Assembly (NCBI RefSeq): GCF_030296595.1 | Contig: NZ_AP027731.1 | Coordinates: 124,001-188,000, forward strand | DNA length: 64,000 nucleotides | Direction: 5' to 3' | Origin: Naasia aerilata | GTDB lineage: Bacteria; Actinomycetota; Actinomycetes; Actinomycetales; Microbacteriaceae | Part shown: positions 27,954 to 38,033 of the stretch, piece by piece | How positions within the stretch are numbered: the first letter of the stretch is position 1 | Layout: each line of letters begins with the position of its first letter | The notes under the pieces: model-generated | Database searches by the model: none | The model's input: only the letters and a program-made list of their open reading frames with translations | Told to the model about the DNA's origin: nothing | Translations under genes and position numbers: made by a program

Positions 27954-28957
27954 GTGCCACGCGAGAATTCCGCAGACGACCGGTCGCGCCTGGCCTCGAA
28001 CGCGCCCGACAACCACGAGGAGGGCACGGCCGCGTGCTGCCTGCCCTCCTTCGGATTCGGGGCCGATGCGGCGCCGCCGTCGCGCGGAGCCGGGGAGCAC
28101 CGCATCGAGCAGGTCGAGCTGCCGGGCGGCTCCTTCCTCATGGGCGACTCCACGGGCGACGGCAACCCCGCCGACGGGGAGGAGCCGGTGCACCGGGTGG
28201 CTCTCGCCCCGTTCAGCATCGACGCGACCACCGTGACCAACGCCGACTTCGCCCGGTTCGTCGAGGCGACCGGCTACGTCACCGAGGCGGAGGCGTTCGG
28301 CTACTCCGCCGTCTTCCACCTGGCCCTCGCGGCGGACCCCGCCGACGTGATGGGCAGAGCCGCAGGCACCCCTGGTGGTTCGGAGTTCGCGGTGCCGACT
28401 GGCGTCATCCCGGCGGAGCCCGGTCGACGATCGACGGGCTGGAGGACCGCCCCGTCGTACACGTCAGCTGGAACGACGCGTCGGCCTATGCGGCGTGGGC
28501 GGGCCGGCGCCTGCCGAGCGAGGCGCAGTGGGAGTACGCCTCCCGCGGCGACCTGACCGGCGCGCGCTTCCCCTGGGGAGACGAGCTGATGGACGGCGAC
28601 GCCTGGCGGGTCAATATCTGGCAGGGACGGTTCCCGTCCGTCAACTCGGCCGAGGACGGCTGGCCGACCACGGCCCCGGTGCGCTCGTTCGCCCCCAACG
28701 CCTACGGCCTCTGGCAGACGGTGGGCAACGTGTGGGAGTGGTGCGCGGACTGGTACGACCCGGGCTACTACCGGCGATCCCCGGCCGCCGATCCTCCCGG
28801 CCCCGAGGCGGGGAGCGCGCGCGTGCTGCGCGGCGGCTCTTACCTGTGCCACGACTCGTACTGCAACCGGTACCGCAACTCCGCGCGGTCGTCGAACACC
28901 CCCGACTCGTCGATGGGCAACGCCGGGTTCCGGACCGTCTCGGTCAGCCCGCCTTGA
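27954..28957 (+). CDS. formylglycine-generating enzyme, frameshifted
   Basis: About 334 residues after adding one C to the C4 run near 28372-28375 (AGTPWWFGVRG restored). This is a genuine FGE rather than a general SUMF1-domain protein. The copper-binding active-site pair is present in SYLCHDSYCNRYRNSARS, followed by SNTPDSSMGNAGFR, the signature of aerobic sulfatase activators. It converts a Cys in the CxPxR motif of sulfatases to formylglycine. An N-terminal segment with CCLPSFG is unusual. No sulfatase is encoded in this window, so its client lies elsewhere. The 3' end overlaps the convergent SDR by 14 bases. Confidence 0.92.
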
Positions 28958-29721
28958 CCTCGAGCGGCCCGCGGATGACCTTGTCCCGCGCCGCCTGCGC
29001 CACCGGGCGCACGGTGACCGAGTCGAGGTTGACGTGGCCGGGCAGCTCGACCGCGTAGACGATGACGTTCGCGACGTCCTCCCCGGTGAGCGGGTTGTCG
29101 ACGCCGGCGTAGACCTTGTCGGCGCGCGTCTGGTCGCCGCCGAAGCGGCGCAGGGCGAACTCCTCCGTCTTCACCATGCCGGGAGCGATCTCGATCACGC
29201 GGAGGGGCTCCCCGCGAGCTCCAGCCGCAGCGCCTTCGAGACGGCGGCCTCCCCCGCCTTCGCGGCGTTGTAGCCGGCGCCCCCTCATAAACCTCCGTGG
29301 CGGCGACGGAGGTGATGGTCACGATGTCCGCGTTCCCCGCGTCCGCGGCGGTGGCGCGCAGGAGCGGCAGCAGCGCGGAGGTGACGCGCTGCACGGCGAC
29401 GACGTTCGCCTGGAACATCCAGAGCCACTCGTCGGGGTCGCCGTCCTCGACGCGGTCCATGCCGCGAGCCCCTCCCGCGTTGTTGACGAGGACGTCGAGG
29501 CGGCCGAGGCCCTGCAGGTGGCTGCGGAGCGCCTCGACCTCTGCGGCGTCGGTGAGGTCGGCGGCGAAGACGTCCGCGCCGGTGGCCGCAGCGAGCTCCT
29601 CGAGCCGGTCGGCGCGCCGGGCAACTCCGGTCACCTCCCAGCCGTGCTCGCGCAGGAGGGCGACGGTGGCCCACCCGATCCCTGTGCTGGCCCCCGTGAC
29701 GACCGCTCGCTTCCCGGACAC
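28944..29721 (-). CDS. short-chain dehydrogenase (YdfG/NADP-serine type), two frameshifts
   Basis: About 259 residues after adding one base in each of two C runs (29210-29213 and 29280-29284 on the plus strand). Features: TGASTGIGWA cofactor loop, NNAGG near residue 84, TSVAATEVYEGAGYNAAKAG with the catalytic Ser/Tyr/Lys, and IEIAPGMVKTEEF, typical of the 3-hydroxy acid dehydrogenase YdfG group. The GTG at 29721 follows GGAAGGGAG. The last bases overlap the FGE gene tail to tail. Confidence 0.88.
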
Positions 29722-29815
29722 GCGACTCCCTTCCGTGCGGGAGCAGCGCCCGCAGCGTTGCCGTCCCACGCTAGCGGCCCGCGCCCGGTTCCGCCGAGGC
29801 GCCCGGTGACGGCTC

Positions 29816-29821
29816 TAGGCT
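29816..29821 (+). promoter_or_regulatory. -10 box (TAGGCT) of the acyltransferase gene
   Basis: TAGGCT 6 bases before the GTG at 29828, no ribosome binding site: leaderless pattern. Confidence 0.5.
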
Positions 29822-29827
29822 GACCGC

Positions 29828-30885
29828 GTGGCAACGACGGCGACCGCAGGTCCGGCGGCCGGCGTCGCGCCGCGAGCCCGGGTCGCGCTGTGGGACAACG
29901 CCCGATTCGTCGCGATCTTCCTCGTGGTAGCCGGTCACTCGGTGCAGCGCCTCACCGGAGGACTCGACGCGGCGTTCGCCGTCTACCTCCTCATCTACTC
30001 GGTGCACATCCCGCTGTTCGTGCTCGTCAGCGGCCACTTCGGGAAGGACAGGCTCGAGGGCAGGGACCTCCGCCGCATCCTCACCGACCTCGTCGCGCCG
30101 TACCTCGTCTTCGAGACGATCTGGACCGTGATCCAGTGGCTCGTCGAGGGCAAGACGACCGTCGACTACGCGAACGCGTCCTGGACCCTGTGGTTCCTGC
30201 TCGCGCTGATCTGGTGGCGCCTGCTGCTGCCGGTGCTCGCGGTGCTCCGCTGGCCGCTGCTCTGGGCGACCGTCCTCGCCGTCGCCGCCGGGTACACGGA
30301 CGAGATCGACAGCACGCTCGCGCTGTCCCGGACATTCGGGCTGCTGCCGTTCTTCGTGCTCGGCTGGGAGCTGAAGCGGCACGACGCCGGGCGCCGCTGG
30401 CAGGAGGCCGCGCCGAAGGTCGTGACCGCCGTGCGCGGTGCGGCGGCCGTGCTGGTCCTCGCCGCCGTCGTCACGGTCGTCGCCGGGCTGCCGCTCTGGA
30501 AGAGGCTGCACCTCAAGGACTTCTTCTTCGCCGACGACGCCTATGCGACCTTCGGGTACGACGCGTGGTGGGCGGGGCTCGTCCGGCTCGGGCTTCTGGC
30601 GCTCTCCGCCCTGCTGTGCCTCGCCGTGCTCGCGCTGACCCCTCGCGGGATCACGTGGTTCACGTCGCTCGGAGCCGCCACGCTGTACGTGTACCTGTTC
30701 CACACCTTCCTGCTCTACCCGCTGCGGGAGAGCGGCGTGCTCGCGGAGCAGGCGACCGTGCCGGTGCTGGTCCTCATGCTCCTGCTGGCGGCGGCCATCA
30801 CCCTCGCGCTCTCCTCCGAGTTCGTGCGGCGGGTGTTCCGCCCCTGGTCGAGCCGCCGATCGGGCGCCTGCTGGTCCGGGAGTAG
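29828..30885 (+). CDS. acyltransferase family 3 membrane protein, frameshifted at C-terminus
   Basis: About 352 residues with roughly 10 membrane spans. It opens with LWDNARFVAIFLVVAGHSVQ, where the His in the first span is the conserved catalytic residue of acyltransferase-3/OafA and fucose 4-O-acetylase-like proteins. These move acetyl groups onto sugars or lipids at the membrane. One C is missing in the C4 run at 30841-30844; repair gives the end VEPPIGRLLVRE at 30885 instead of a run-on into metY. Acceptor unknown. Confidence 0.85.
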
Positions 30886-30959
30886 AGCCCGGCGAGACGG
30901 CCCGCGGCCCTCCGTTACGCACTGTGTCGCACGCTGTGGCCCGCCATGTGCCCCCTCCG

Positions 30960-30965
30960 TAGGCT
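30960..30965 (+). promoter_or_regulatory. -10 box (TAGGCT) of metY
   Basis: TAGGCT 7 bases before the ATG at 30973; leaderless pattern as at argS and 29816. Confidence 0.5.
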
Positions 30966-30972
30966 CGCCCGC

Positions 30973-32289
30973 ATGACCGACACGCCTTGGAAGTTCGAGA
31001 CCCAGCAGATCCACGCTGGCGCCGCACCCGACCCGGTGACCAACGCCCGGGCGACCCCCATCTACAAGACGACCTCCTACGTCTTCAACAGCGCCGACCA
31101 CGCCAAGAACCTCTTCGCGCTGGCCGAGTTCGGGAACATCTACAGCCGCATCCAGAACCCGACCCAGGCGGTCGTCGAGGAGCGCATCGCGACACTCGAG
31201 GGCGGGACCGCAGCGCTGCTGCTCGCCTCGGGCCAGGCCGCGGAGACGTACGCCGTCCTCAACATCGCGCAGGCGGGCGACCACATCGTCTCGTCCAGCT
31301 CGATCTACGGCGGCACCTACAACCTCTTCAAGTACACGCTCGCGCGCCTCGGCATCGAGACCACCTTCGTCGAGGACCAGGACGACGCGGAGGAGTGGCG
31401 CCGCGCGGTCCGCCCCAACACGAAGCTCTTCTTCGCCGAGACCATCGGCAACCCGAAGATCAACCTCCTCGACATCGCCCTGGTCGCCGGCGTGGCCCAT
31501 GAGAACGGCGTCCCGCTGATCGTCGACAACACGATCGCGACCCCGTACCTGCTCCGCCCGTTCGAGCACGGCGCCGACATCGTCGTGCACTCGGCGACGA
31601 AGTTCCTGGGCGGCCACGGCGTCGTCATCGGCGGCGTCATCGTCGACGGCGGCAAGTTCGAGTGGTCGAAGAACGCCGAGAAGTTCCCCGGCCTCTCCAC
31701 CCCGGACCCGTCGTACCACGGCGCGGTCTACACCCAGGCCGTCGGCGACCCGCTCGCCTACATCATCAAGGCCCGAGTCCAGCTGCTCCGCGACCTCGGC
31801 GCCGCGATCTCGGCCGACAGCGCCTTCACGCTGCTGCAGGGCATCGAGACCCTGTCGCTGCGGATCGAGCGGCACGTGCAGAACGCCCAGCTCATCGCTG
31901 AGTGGCTGGAGAACCACCCCGACGTCGCGAGCGTCAACTACGCGGGCCTCCCCTCGAGCCCCTGGTATGCGACCGCCAACAAGTACACGCCCAAGGGCGT
32001 TGGCGCGGTCGTGTCCTTCGAGCTGAAGGGCGGCGTCGACGCAGGCCGGCGGTTCGTGGAGAGCCTCACCCTGTTCAGCCACCTCGCCAACATCGGCGAC
32101 GTGCGCTCCCTGGTGATCCACCCCGCGTCGACCACCCACTCGCAGCTCACGCCTGAGCAGCAGCTGACGAGCGGCGTCACGCCGGGCCTCGTCCGCCTCT
32201 CGGTCGGGCTCGAGCACGTGGACGACCTCAAGGCGGACCTCGAGGCGGGCCTCGCCGCCGCGCGCGCCCTCTCGTCGGTCGAGGCCTAG
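30973..32289 (+). CDS. metY: O-acetylhomoserine sulfhydrylase
   Basis: 438 residues, PLP-dependent Cys/Met metabolism family of MetY length. The PLP lysine is in HSATKFLGGHG near residue 212; other cofactor contacts include the tyrosine in IYSRIQNPT and the aspartate in LIVDNTIATPYL. It makes homocysteine from O-acetylhomoserine and sulfide. It is followed by a strong hairpin and by metX, which supplies its substrate. The start is chosen at the ATG after the -10 box; an upstream ATG at 30946 is less consistent with the family N-terminus. Confidence 0.96.
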   Translation: MTDTPWKFETQQIHAGAAPDPVTNARATPIYKTTSYVFNSADHAKNLFALAEFGNIYSRIQNPTQAVVEERIATLEGGTAALLLASGQAAETYAVLNIAQAGDHIVSSSSIYGGTYNLFKYTLARLGIETTFVEDQDDAEEWRRAVRPNTKLFFAETIGNPKINLLDIALVAGVAHENGVPLIVDNTIATPYLLRPFEHGADIVVHSATKFLGGHGVVIGGVIVDGGKFEWSKNAEKFPGLSTPDPSYHGAVYTQAVGDPLAYIIKARVQLLRDLGAAISADSAFTLLQGIETLSLRIERHVQNAQLIAEWLENHPDVASVNYAGLPSSPWYATANKYTPKGVGAVVSFELKGGVDAGRRFVESLTLFSHLANIGDVRSLVIHPASTTHSQLTPEQQLTSGVTPGLVRLSVGLEHVDDLKADLEAGLAAARALSSVEA

Positions 32290-32303
32290 CCTCCGCTCCC
32301 CTG

Positions 32304-32350
32304 CCGCCCGGTGCGCCTCCTCCCCTCGCGGGCGGAGGCGCACCGGGCGG
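32304..32350 (+). terminator. hairpin between metY and metX
   Basis: Perfect 17-bp stem (32304-32320 with 32334-32350) and a 13-base loop directly after metY. It probably ends or strongly reduces readthrough into metX. Confidence 0.8.
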
Positions 32351-32415
32351 TTCTGCGTCTCCCCCGCGTAACACAGCGCGGTGGCCCCTCGCCGGTCAGC
32401 CATACTGATCGCGGC

Positions 32416-33635
32416 ATGGACTGGCAGACCCCCGAGGACGCAGTGCCCTCCGCCATCGTGACGGAGGCGGATCAGCGCGCCCTCCTCGGCAAGCCGCCCG
32501 CGACGGGGGCGTGGCGTGAGGGCGACCCGCCTGCCGGACGCCACTTCGCGTCGATCGGCACGCTGCATCTGGAGGCCGGGGGCAGCATCCCGGCCGTCCG
32601 CATCGCCTACGAGACCTTCGGCGAGCTCTCGCTCGCCCGGGACAACGCCGTGCTCGTGCTCCATGCGCTCACCGGGGACGCCCACGTGACCGGCCCCGCG
32701 GGTCCCGGGCAGCCGACGGGCGGCTGGTGGTCAGGCATCGTCGGCCCGGGCCTCGCTGTCGACACCGACCGCTGGCACGTGGTCGCCCCGAACATGCTGG
32801 GCGGCTGCCAGGGCAGCACGGGACCGGCGTCCCTCGCCCCGGACCTCCGCGAGTGGGGCCCCCGCTTCCCGCAGCTCACCATCCGCGACCAGGTGGAGGC
32901 GCAGCGTCACCTCGCGGACCGCCTGGGCATCGACCGCTGGGCTGCCGTGATCGGCGGATCGATGGGGGCATGCACGCACTGGAATGGGCGCTCACGCACC
33001 CCGGGCGGGTGGAGCGAGCGGCGGTCCTGGCCGCCCCCGCCGCGTCGAGCGCTGACCAGATCGCGCTCAACTCGGTGCAGATCGAGGCCATCCGCATGGA
33101 CCCGCACTTCCGGTCCGGCTGGTACTACGGGGCGCTCGACGGCGACGGCCCGACGAGCGGGCTCGCGCTCGCCCGCCGGATGGCGCTGCTCAACTACCGC
33201 AGCCCCGGCGAGCTCAACGCACGGTTCCGCCGGTCCTGGCAGAGCAGCCTCGATCCGCTGGGCGAGGGCGGGCGGTTCGCGGTCGAGTCGTACCTCGACT
33301 TCCACGGCAACAAGTTCACGCGCCGGTTCGACGCGAACAGCTACATCCGGGTCGTCCAGGCGATGAGCTCGCACGACGTCGGGCGGGGCCGGGGCGGTGT
33401 CGAGGCGGCTCTCGCCACGCTCACCACGCCGACCCTGGTGCTCGGCATCGACAGCGACCGGCTCTACCCGGTCGAGGACCAGGAGCTGATCGCGCGTCAC
33501 GCGCCCGGGGCGCTGGACGGCGACAAGCCGGTGGTGATCTCGTCCGAGTACGGCCACGACGGCTTCCTCATCGAGAACGAGCTCGTCGGGCGGGGGCTCC
33601 GCCGCCTGCTCGCGACGGAGCCGCTCAGAAGTTGA
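32416..33635 (+). CDS. metX: homoserine O-acetyltransferase, frameshifted
   Basis: About 406 residues after adding one G to the G5 run at 32964-32968. That restores [14 protein letters not shown], the nucleophile elbow with the catalytic Ser. The Asp ([12 protein letters not shown]) and His (YGHDGF) of the triad follow near the end, and [12 protein letters not shown] is the family oxyanion loop. It acetylates homoserine with acetyl-CoA for methionine synthesis, feeding MetY just upstream. The ATG at 32416 is 9 bases after CATACT and has no ribosome binding site. The last 11 bases overlap a small gene on the other strand. Confidence 0.94.
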
Positions 33636-33816
33636 TGTAGTGCCGGTCGTTCAGCGGGTCCTCGCGGTGCGCCCGGATGTCCTTCGCGGTGCCGAGCAGC
33701 GCCGCCGCGCCCAGCAGACCAGCCACTGCGCAGCCGATCAGCACGAGGTTCCCGAGCGGGCTCTCCGCCAGCGTCGCGCCGCCGAGATGCGCGCCGAGCG
33801 TGTCCAGAACCGCCAT
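33625..33816 (-). CDS. 63-residue single-span membrane protein
   Basis: Small protein with one clear membrane span (LGNLVLIGCAVAGLLGAAALLG, split here as residues 21-42) and a charged tail ending [17 protein letters not shown] precedes the ATG at 33816. It is tail-to-tail with metX. Not recognised; similar short actinobacterial membrane proteins are common. Confidence 0.6.
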   Translation of the reverse strand: MAVLDTLGAHLGGATLAESPLGNLVLIGCAVAGLLGAAALLGTAKDIRAHREDPLNDRHYINF

Positions 33817-34088
33817 CCGTAACCCCCTGAAAACGCCCGTCCATGGGCGTTGCTCCACGATAGGGGCGGCCGCAGACACCCGAACTCCCGATCGCCTCCC
33901 CAGTCCGGGGGTGCACCGGACGGTCTGCCGCGGGAGCCGGCGCCGCGCTCGTTCCGGCCCGGCGACCGGACCTCGGGAAGCGACCCGGCGCGTCGGCCTC
34001 GACACTCCGCGACCGTGCCGATTGCCTCCTCCGGACGACGATCCGGGGGTGCCCCAACGGGGGCGTCCCCCCTAGACTCGACGGCGAG

Positions 34089-34763
34089 GTGAACGTGCCC
34101 GCAACGCCAACACCGCGACGCCCCCCGAGGTTGAGAGTCGCGATCGTCGACGACCATCGTCTGGTCCTCGACGGCTTGGAGGCGCGCCTCGGCGCACCCC
34201 GGACCGGCCTCCAGGTCGTGGCCGCGGTCCCCTCGTGGGGCGCCCTGGTCTCCCATCCCGAGTTCCCGGTCGACGTCGTGATCCTCGACCTCAACCTCGA
34301 GGACAACATCCCCGTCTCGACGAAGCTGCGGGTCCTCAACGCGGCCGGGAGCAAGACGGTCGTGATCTCCCGGCATGCCGACTCCGGCTCGATCTACGGC
34401 GCCATCCAAGCCGGCGCGGCGGCCTTCGTGGGCAAGACCGAGTCGGCGGACGCGCTCATCGCGACCGTGCACGCGGCGGCGGACGGCCACGCCGAGCCGA
34501 GCGACGCCGTCCGGCGCGCGCTCGACGACTTCGAGAGCTCGGTCGAGCCGAACCTCGGCAAGCAGGAGCAGCGCGCGCTCGTGCTCTACGCCTCGGGACG
34601 CTCGATCAAGGAGGTCGCCTCCGATATGAGCACCACCGAGGAGACGATCAAGTCCTACATCAAGCGCGGACGGCGCAAGTACCGCGCGATCGGCGTCGAC
34701 CTGGGGACCAAGGTGCTCCTCCGCCGCCACGCCATCCGCGAAGGCTGGATCACCCCGGAGTGA
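34089..34763 (+). CDS. NarL-type response regulator 1
   Basis: 224 residues: receiver domain with the acidic pair in VAIVDDHRLV, the phospho-acceptor Asp in VVILDLNLED near residue 66 and Lys in FVGKTE near residue 117, then a LuxR-type helix-turn-helix (SIKEVASDMSTTEETIKSY). TAGACT at 34073-34078 may be its -10. The GTG at 34095, after GAGG, is an alternative start. It closely resembles the second regulator at 38034, and the kinase at 35495 lies between, so both may serve the same sensor. Confidence 0.9.
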   Translation: MNVPATPTPRRPPRLRVAIVDDHRLVLDGLEARLGAPRTGLQVVAAVPSWGALVSHPEFPVDVVILDLNLEDNIPVSTKLRVLNAAGSKTVVISRHADSGSIYGAIQAGAAAFVGKTESADALIATVHAAADGHAEPSDAVRRALDDFESSVEPNLGKQEQRALVLYASGRSIKEVASDMSTTEETIKSYIKRGRRKYRAIGVDLGTKVLLRRHAIREGWITPE

Positions 34764-35244
34764 CGCCGGAAGCGACCTCCGCAGGCGGCCCTCGCTGGGA
34801 CGACGACGAGCGCGGGGAGGGCGTGGGCACCGGCGCCGCGTTCCTGCCCGGGCTCGCCGAGCTGGGGAGCTCGCAAGCCGCCCGCGCTGGGTCGCCGAGG
34901 ATCCGGAGGCCCACCTGGGCCGGCAGCTCCGCGAGGCGGGGACACGGCTGGGGGTGCGGGTCACCTCGACAGCGGTCGAGCCCGATGGCGCCTACCGGCT
35001 CGAGGTCGCCTGCGACCGCGCCGCCTTCCCGAACCGCCGCGCGCTGCGGGCGCTCGGCTGGCGGCTGCTCGGGGAGGTCGCGGAGGCGGGCAGCTGTGTG
35101 CTCGAGGCTCCGCTCGAGGACGGCGTTGAGCTGCGGATGCTGACCGGCATGCCGCCGCGGACGACCGACTTCGCGACGCACGGTCACACGATGATCCTCG
35201 CGATCCGGGCCGAGCGCAGACACGAAGCGGGCGCCTCGGCTTAG
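34760..35244 (+). CDS. unrecognised protein coupled to the response regulator, frameshifted
   Basis: About 161 residues after adding one G to the G4 run at 34864-34867, which gives a continuous chain from VTPEATSAGG through RWVAEDPEAHLGRQL to the end at 35244. Mixed alpha/beta with no membrane span or signal peptide; the C-terminal half (MRVTSTAVEPDG onward) looks like a compact regulatory domain. The GTG overlaps the regulator's stop (GTGA). No known family recognised. Confidence 0.6.
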
Positions 35245-35494
35245 GCGCCCTCGGCCGCCGCGACGGTCGCCGCGACCCGAAGCGCGACGGCCGGCGCCGC
35301 GAGGCGGTGCGCCGCGCCCCCGAACCGCCCCGCCGGAGTGGCTCCCCTGAATCGGGGGTCACGGGTGTCACCATGAACCCACGGGCCCCGAAGCCCGGAA
35401 CCACCGGCTCGCCGGTGTCCACGGAGTCCCGCACCCGACGGCGGGCCCGGATCCCCAACACGGACCCCCGCCCCTCTCCCGCGCAGGAAGCCCC

Positions 35495-36700
35495 ATGGAA
35501 CGCATCGTCAAAGAGCGCGACAGACTCGTGCAGCGCAGTGCCCGCCTCATCGGCATGACGGGCGCCGTCGTCGCGCTGCTCTGCCTCGCCATGCCGGGCG
35601 CCGTCGCCCCGGCCACCCTCGTCGTGCTCGTCCCGATCTTCGCGGTCTTCGGCCTGCTCCTCGACCGCGTCGGCCGCTCCCGGTCGCTGCTCTGGCCGCC
35701 GCTCGCCGTCGGGGCAGGAGCGCTGCTGCTCCTCGTCCTGCACCTCGCCGACATCGGCGCGCTGCAGGCGGTCACCGGGGTCGCCGCGTCGCCGACCGGG
35801 CTCAGCACCGCCGCCGAGATCGCCATCCGGATCCTCGCCGGCTGGGCGATCGCGAGCGTCGGCGTCGTGCTCACCATCTCCCTCGGCCGGATGATCGTCC
35901 TGGGCGTGACCTTCACGGTCACCCTCCTGTCCCTCGTCCTGACCCTGGCCGACCGCCCGTCCCTCATGCTCGGCATCGCAGTCCTGTTCGCCGGCTGGAC
36001 CATCGCGGTCGTCATCGGCTCCCTGCTCAACGCGGGCGTGGTGCGCGCCGCACGCCGGATCTCCAACATCGGCCGCGCCCACCGCGCCGAGCGGCAGGCC
36101 AGCGAGACCGAGGCGCAGCGCCGGCAGGGCGCGCGGCTCCTCCACGACACGGTGCTGGCCACCCTGACCCTCCTCGCCCACTCCGGCGTCGGCGTCTCGG
36201 TCGACGCGCTCGTGCACCAGGCCGGCGACGACGCCCGCCTGCTCCGCCAGCTGCGGCTCGGGTCCACGCCGTCGCCGTCCTCGAGCGGCCAGTACGCGCT
36301 CAAGCCGACCAGCGAATCCGTGCTCGGCAACACGCTCGAGAACGTCAAGCAGCGCTTCGGTCGGATGGGCCTCACCGTGAGCTGGCACGGCACCGGTCAG
36401 GTGCTCCTGCCGAGCGACGTCCTCGACGCGTTCCTCGGCTCCCTCGCCGAGTGCCTGGAGAACGTGCGCCGCCATGCCGGCGTGGCAGAGGCGCACGTGA
36501 CGATCACCGATGACGACACCACGATCCGCGCCATGGTGACGGACAGCGGCGTCGGCTTCGACGTGGCCGCGATCGCGGAGGGCCGGCTCGGCTTCAAGGA
36601 ATCGGTGCTCGCCCGGCTGCGGGAGGTCGGGGGCAACGCCCGCGTCTTCTCGGCTCCGGGCTCGGGCACCACGGTGGTGTTGGAGGTGCCGCGCGCATGA
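35495..36700 (+). CDS. membrane sensor histidine kinase (HisKA_3 type)
   Basis: 401 residues. About six membrane spans (residues 15-190), then a dimerisation helix with LLHDTVLATLTLL, the NarL-partner kinase H-box, and an HATPase domain: SLAECLENVRRHAGV (N box), VTDSGVGFD (G1) and a late GSGTT. The canonical Asp/Asn residues are present. It likely phosphorylates one or both adjacent response regulators. AGGAAG precedes the ATG. The stop overlaps the next ATG (ATGA). Confidence 0.9.
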   Translation: MERIVKERDRLVQRSARLIGMTGAVVALLCLAMPGAVAPATLVVLVPIFAVFGLLLDRVGRSRSLLWPPLAVGAGALLLLVLHLADIGALQAVTGVAASPTGLSTAAEIAIRILAGWAIASVGVVLTISLGRMIVLGVTFTVTLLSLVLTLADRPSLMLGIAVLFAGWTIAVVIGSLLNAGVVRAARRISNIGRAHRAERQASETEAQRRQGARLLHDTVLATLTLLAHSGVGVSVDALVHQAGDDARLLRQLRLGSTPSPSSSGQYALKPTSESVLGNTLENVKQRFGRMGLTVSWHGTGQVLLPSDVLDAFLGSLAECLENVRRHAGVAEAHVTITDDDTTIRAMVTDSGVGFDVAAIAEGRLGFKESVLARLREVGGNARVFSAPGSGTTVVLEVPRA

Positions 36701-37983
36701 CCGCAATCACAGACCTCGCCCCGTCGGGCGTCGAGGAGAACACCCTCGGCGCACCGCGGGTCACCCCGCGCAAGCGGAACCTGCCGACGCTCCGGCTGCC
36801 GAGCTTCGCCTCGTCCCGGATCATCGACGAGAACGCGGGCAGCCTCGGCACCGGGTTCCTCGCGATCGGTGCGATGGCGGTGTGCGTCATCATCTCGATC
36901 TACGACCTCGCCCGCTTCACGCTGCAGTGGTCGCAGTACACGCTCCCGGGCGCGGCGGCGGCGGCGTGGCTGCTGTACGCGGCGCTGCTCGTCGGCGTCG
37001 GGATCGTCATCCGGAAGAACGAGGACCGGCTCCCCGACACCATGTTCCTCGCGTTCCTCGCGGGGCTCGGCGTCGTGGTCCTCCTCGACCTCATCTCCGC
37101 CTGGTCGAACGGCAACGTCGCGAGCAGCGTCACCGCTGCGGTCGCCGCCGGGGTGGGGCTCCTCTCCGTGGCCGGCGTGCGCCCGACGCGCGAGATCCTC
37201 GGCGCAGCCCTGATCCTGGGCGGGACTCTGCTCCTCGCCGACCTGTTCGACGGCCACCTGGACGCCGAGAACCTCGCCCCCTCGGTCGCCATGCTGGGTC
37301 GCGCCGTGCTTCCCGCCGTCATCGGGGCGCTCATCCTGCGCTCGTTCCGGCGGATGGTGACCCTCGAGCTCGACCGCGTGCTCGTGCAGTCCACCGTGTC
37401 GGCGCCGCGCTACGCGGTCGGCATGCTCGCCTCCGAGGAGCTCGCTCGGCTGGACCTCGCCGCCGAGCAGCTGCTCGAGGGGATCGCGAGCGGACGGACG
37501 CCCCTGCCACTGACCCCCAAGCTCGCCCAGACGGCCGCGTCCCTCGCCACCGAGCTCCGCCTGCACCTCATCGAGGGCCGCAGGGAGACGTGGCTCTATC
37601 ACGCCATCTCGGAGTCCGAGCTGCTCGGTCCGTCCGTCTCGCTCAGCGACCCCGCGAGCCTCGCGGGCCTCCTCGACCCGCGCCAGCGCGACGGCCTGCT
37701 CTCCACGATCTGGCTGCTCGTCGCCGACCGCACCCCGCGTGAGGCGGGTGCGGGACGCACCGTGCGCATCATGCTCGGTCCCGCCCAGACGGCCCCGGAG
37801 TCCGGCGTCGTCCGCCGCCTGCTCATCCCGATCGTGATCGAGACGACCGGCGTGGCGCGGGGCCGAGTCGACCCGGCCGCATGGGACGCTATGCGCAAGG
37901 TCGGCCGGCACACCGATTCGATCCGGGACGGAAGCCTCTGTCTCGAGATCGAGTGCCACGTCGACAGCCCGAGCGACTCATGA
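36697..37983 (+). CDS. membrane protein partner of the two-component cluster
   Basis: 428 residues with about six hydrophobic stretches in residues 50-225, then a soluble C-terminal region of about 200 residues. That region has no clear H-box or ATP-binding motif, yet its overall plan mirrors the kinase upstream (membrane part then cytosolic part). It could be a degenerate kinase acting as a partner or signal sensor. It is translationally coupled to the kinase and precedes response regulator 2. Function inferred only from position. Confidence 0.75.
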   Translation: MTAITDLAPSGVEENTLGAPRVTPRKRNLPTLRLPSFASSRIIDENAGSLGTGFLAIGAMAVCVIISIYDLARFTLQWSQYTLPGAAAAAWLLYAALLVGVGIVIRKNEDRLPDTMFLAFLAGLGVVVLLDLISAWSNGNVASSVTAAVAAGVGLLSVAGVRPTREILGAALILGGTLLLADLFDGHLDAENLAPSVAMLGRAVLPAVIGALILRSFRRMVTLELDRVLVQSTVSAPRYAVGMLASEELARLDLAAEQLLEGIASGRTPLPLTPKLAQTAASLATELRLHLIEGRRETWLYHAISESELLGPSVSLSDPASLAGLLDPRQRDGLLSTIWLLVADRTPREAGAGRTVRIMLGPAQTAPESGVVRRLLIPIVIETTGVARGRVDPAAWDAMRKVGRHTDSIRDGSLCLEIECHVDSPSDS

Positions 37984-38033
37984 CCAGCGTCTTCCCGAAC
38001 GACGACCTTGCCCCTCTGATCTCAGGAGACTCA

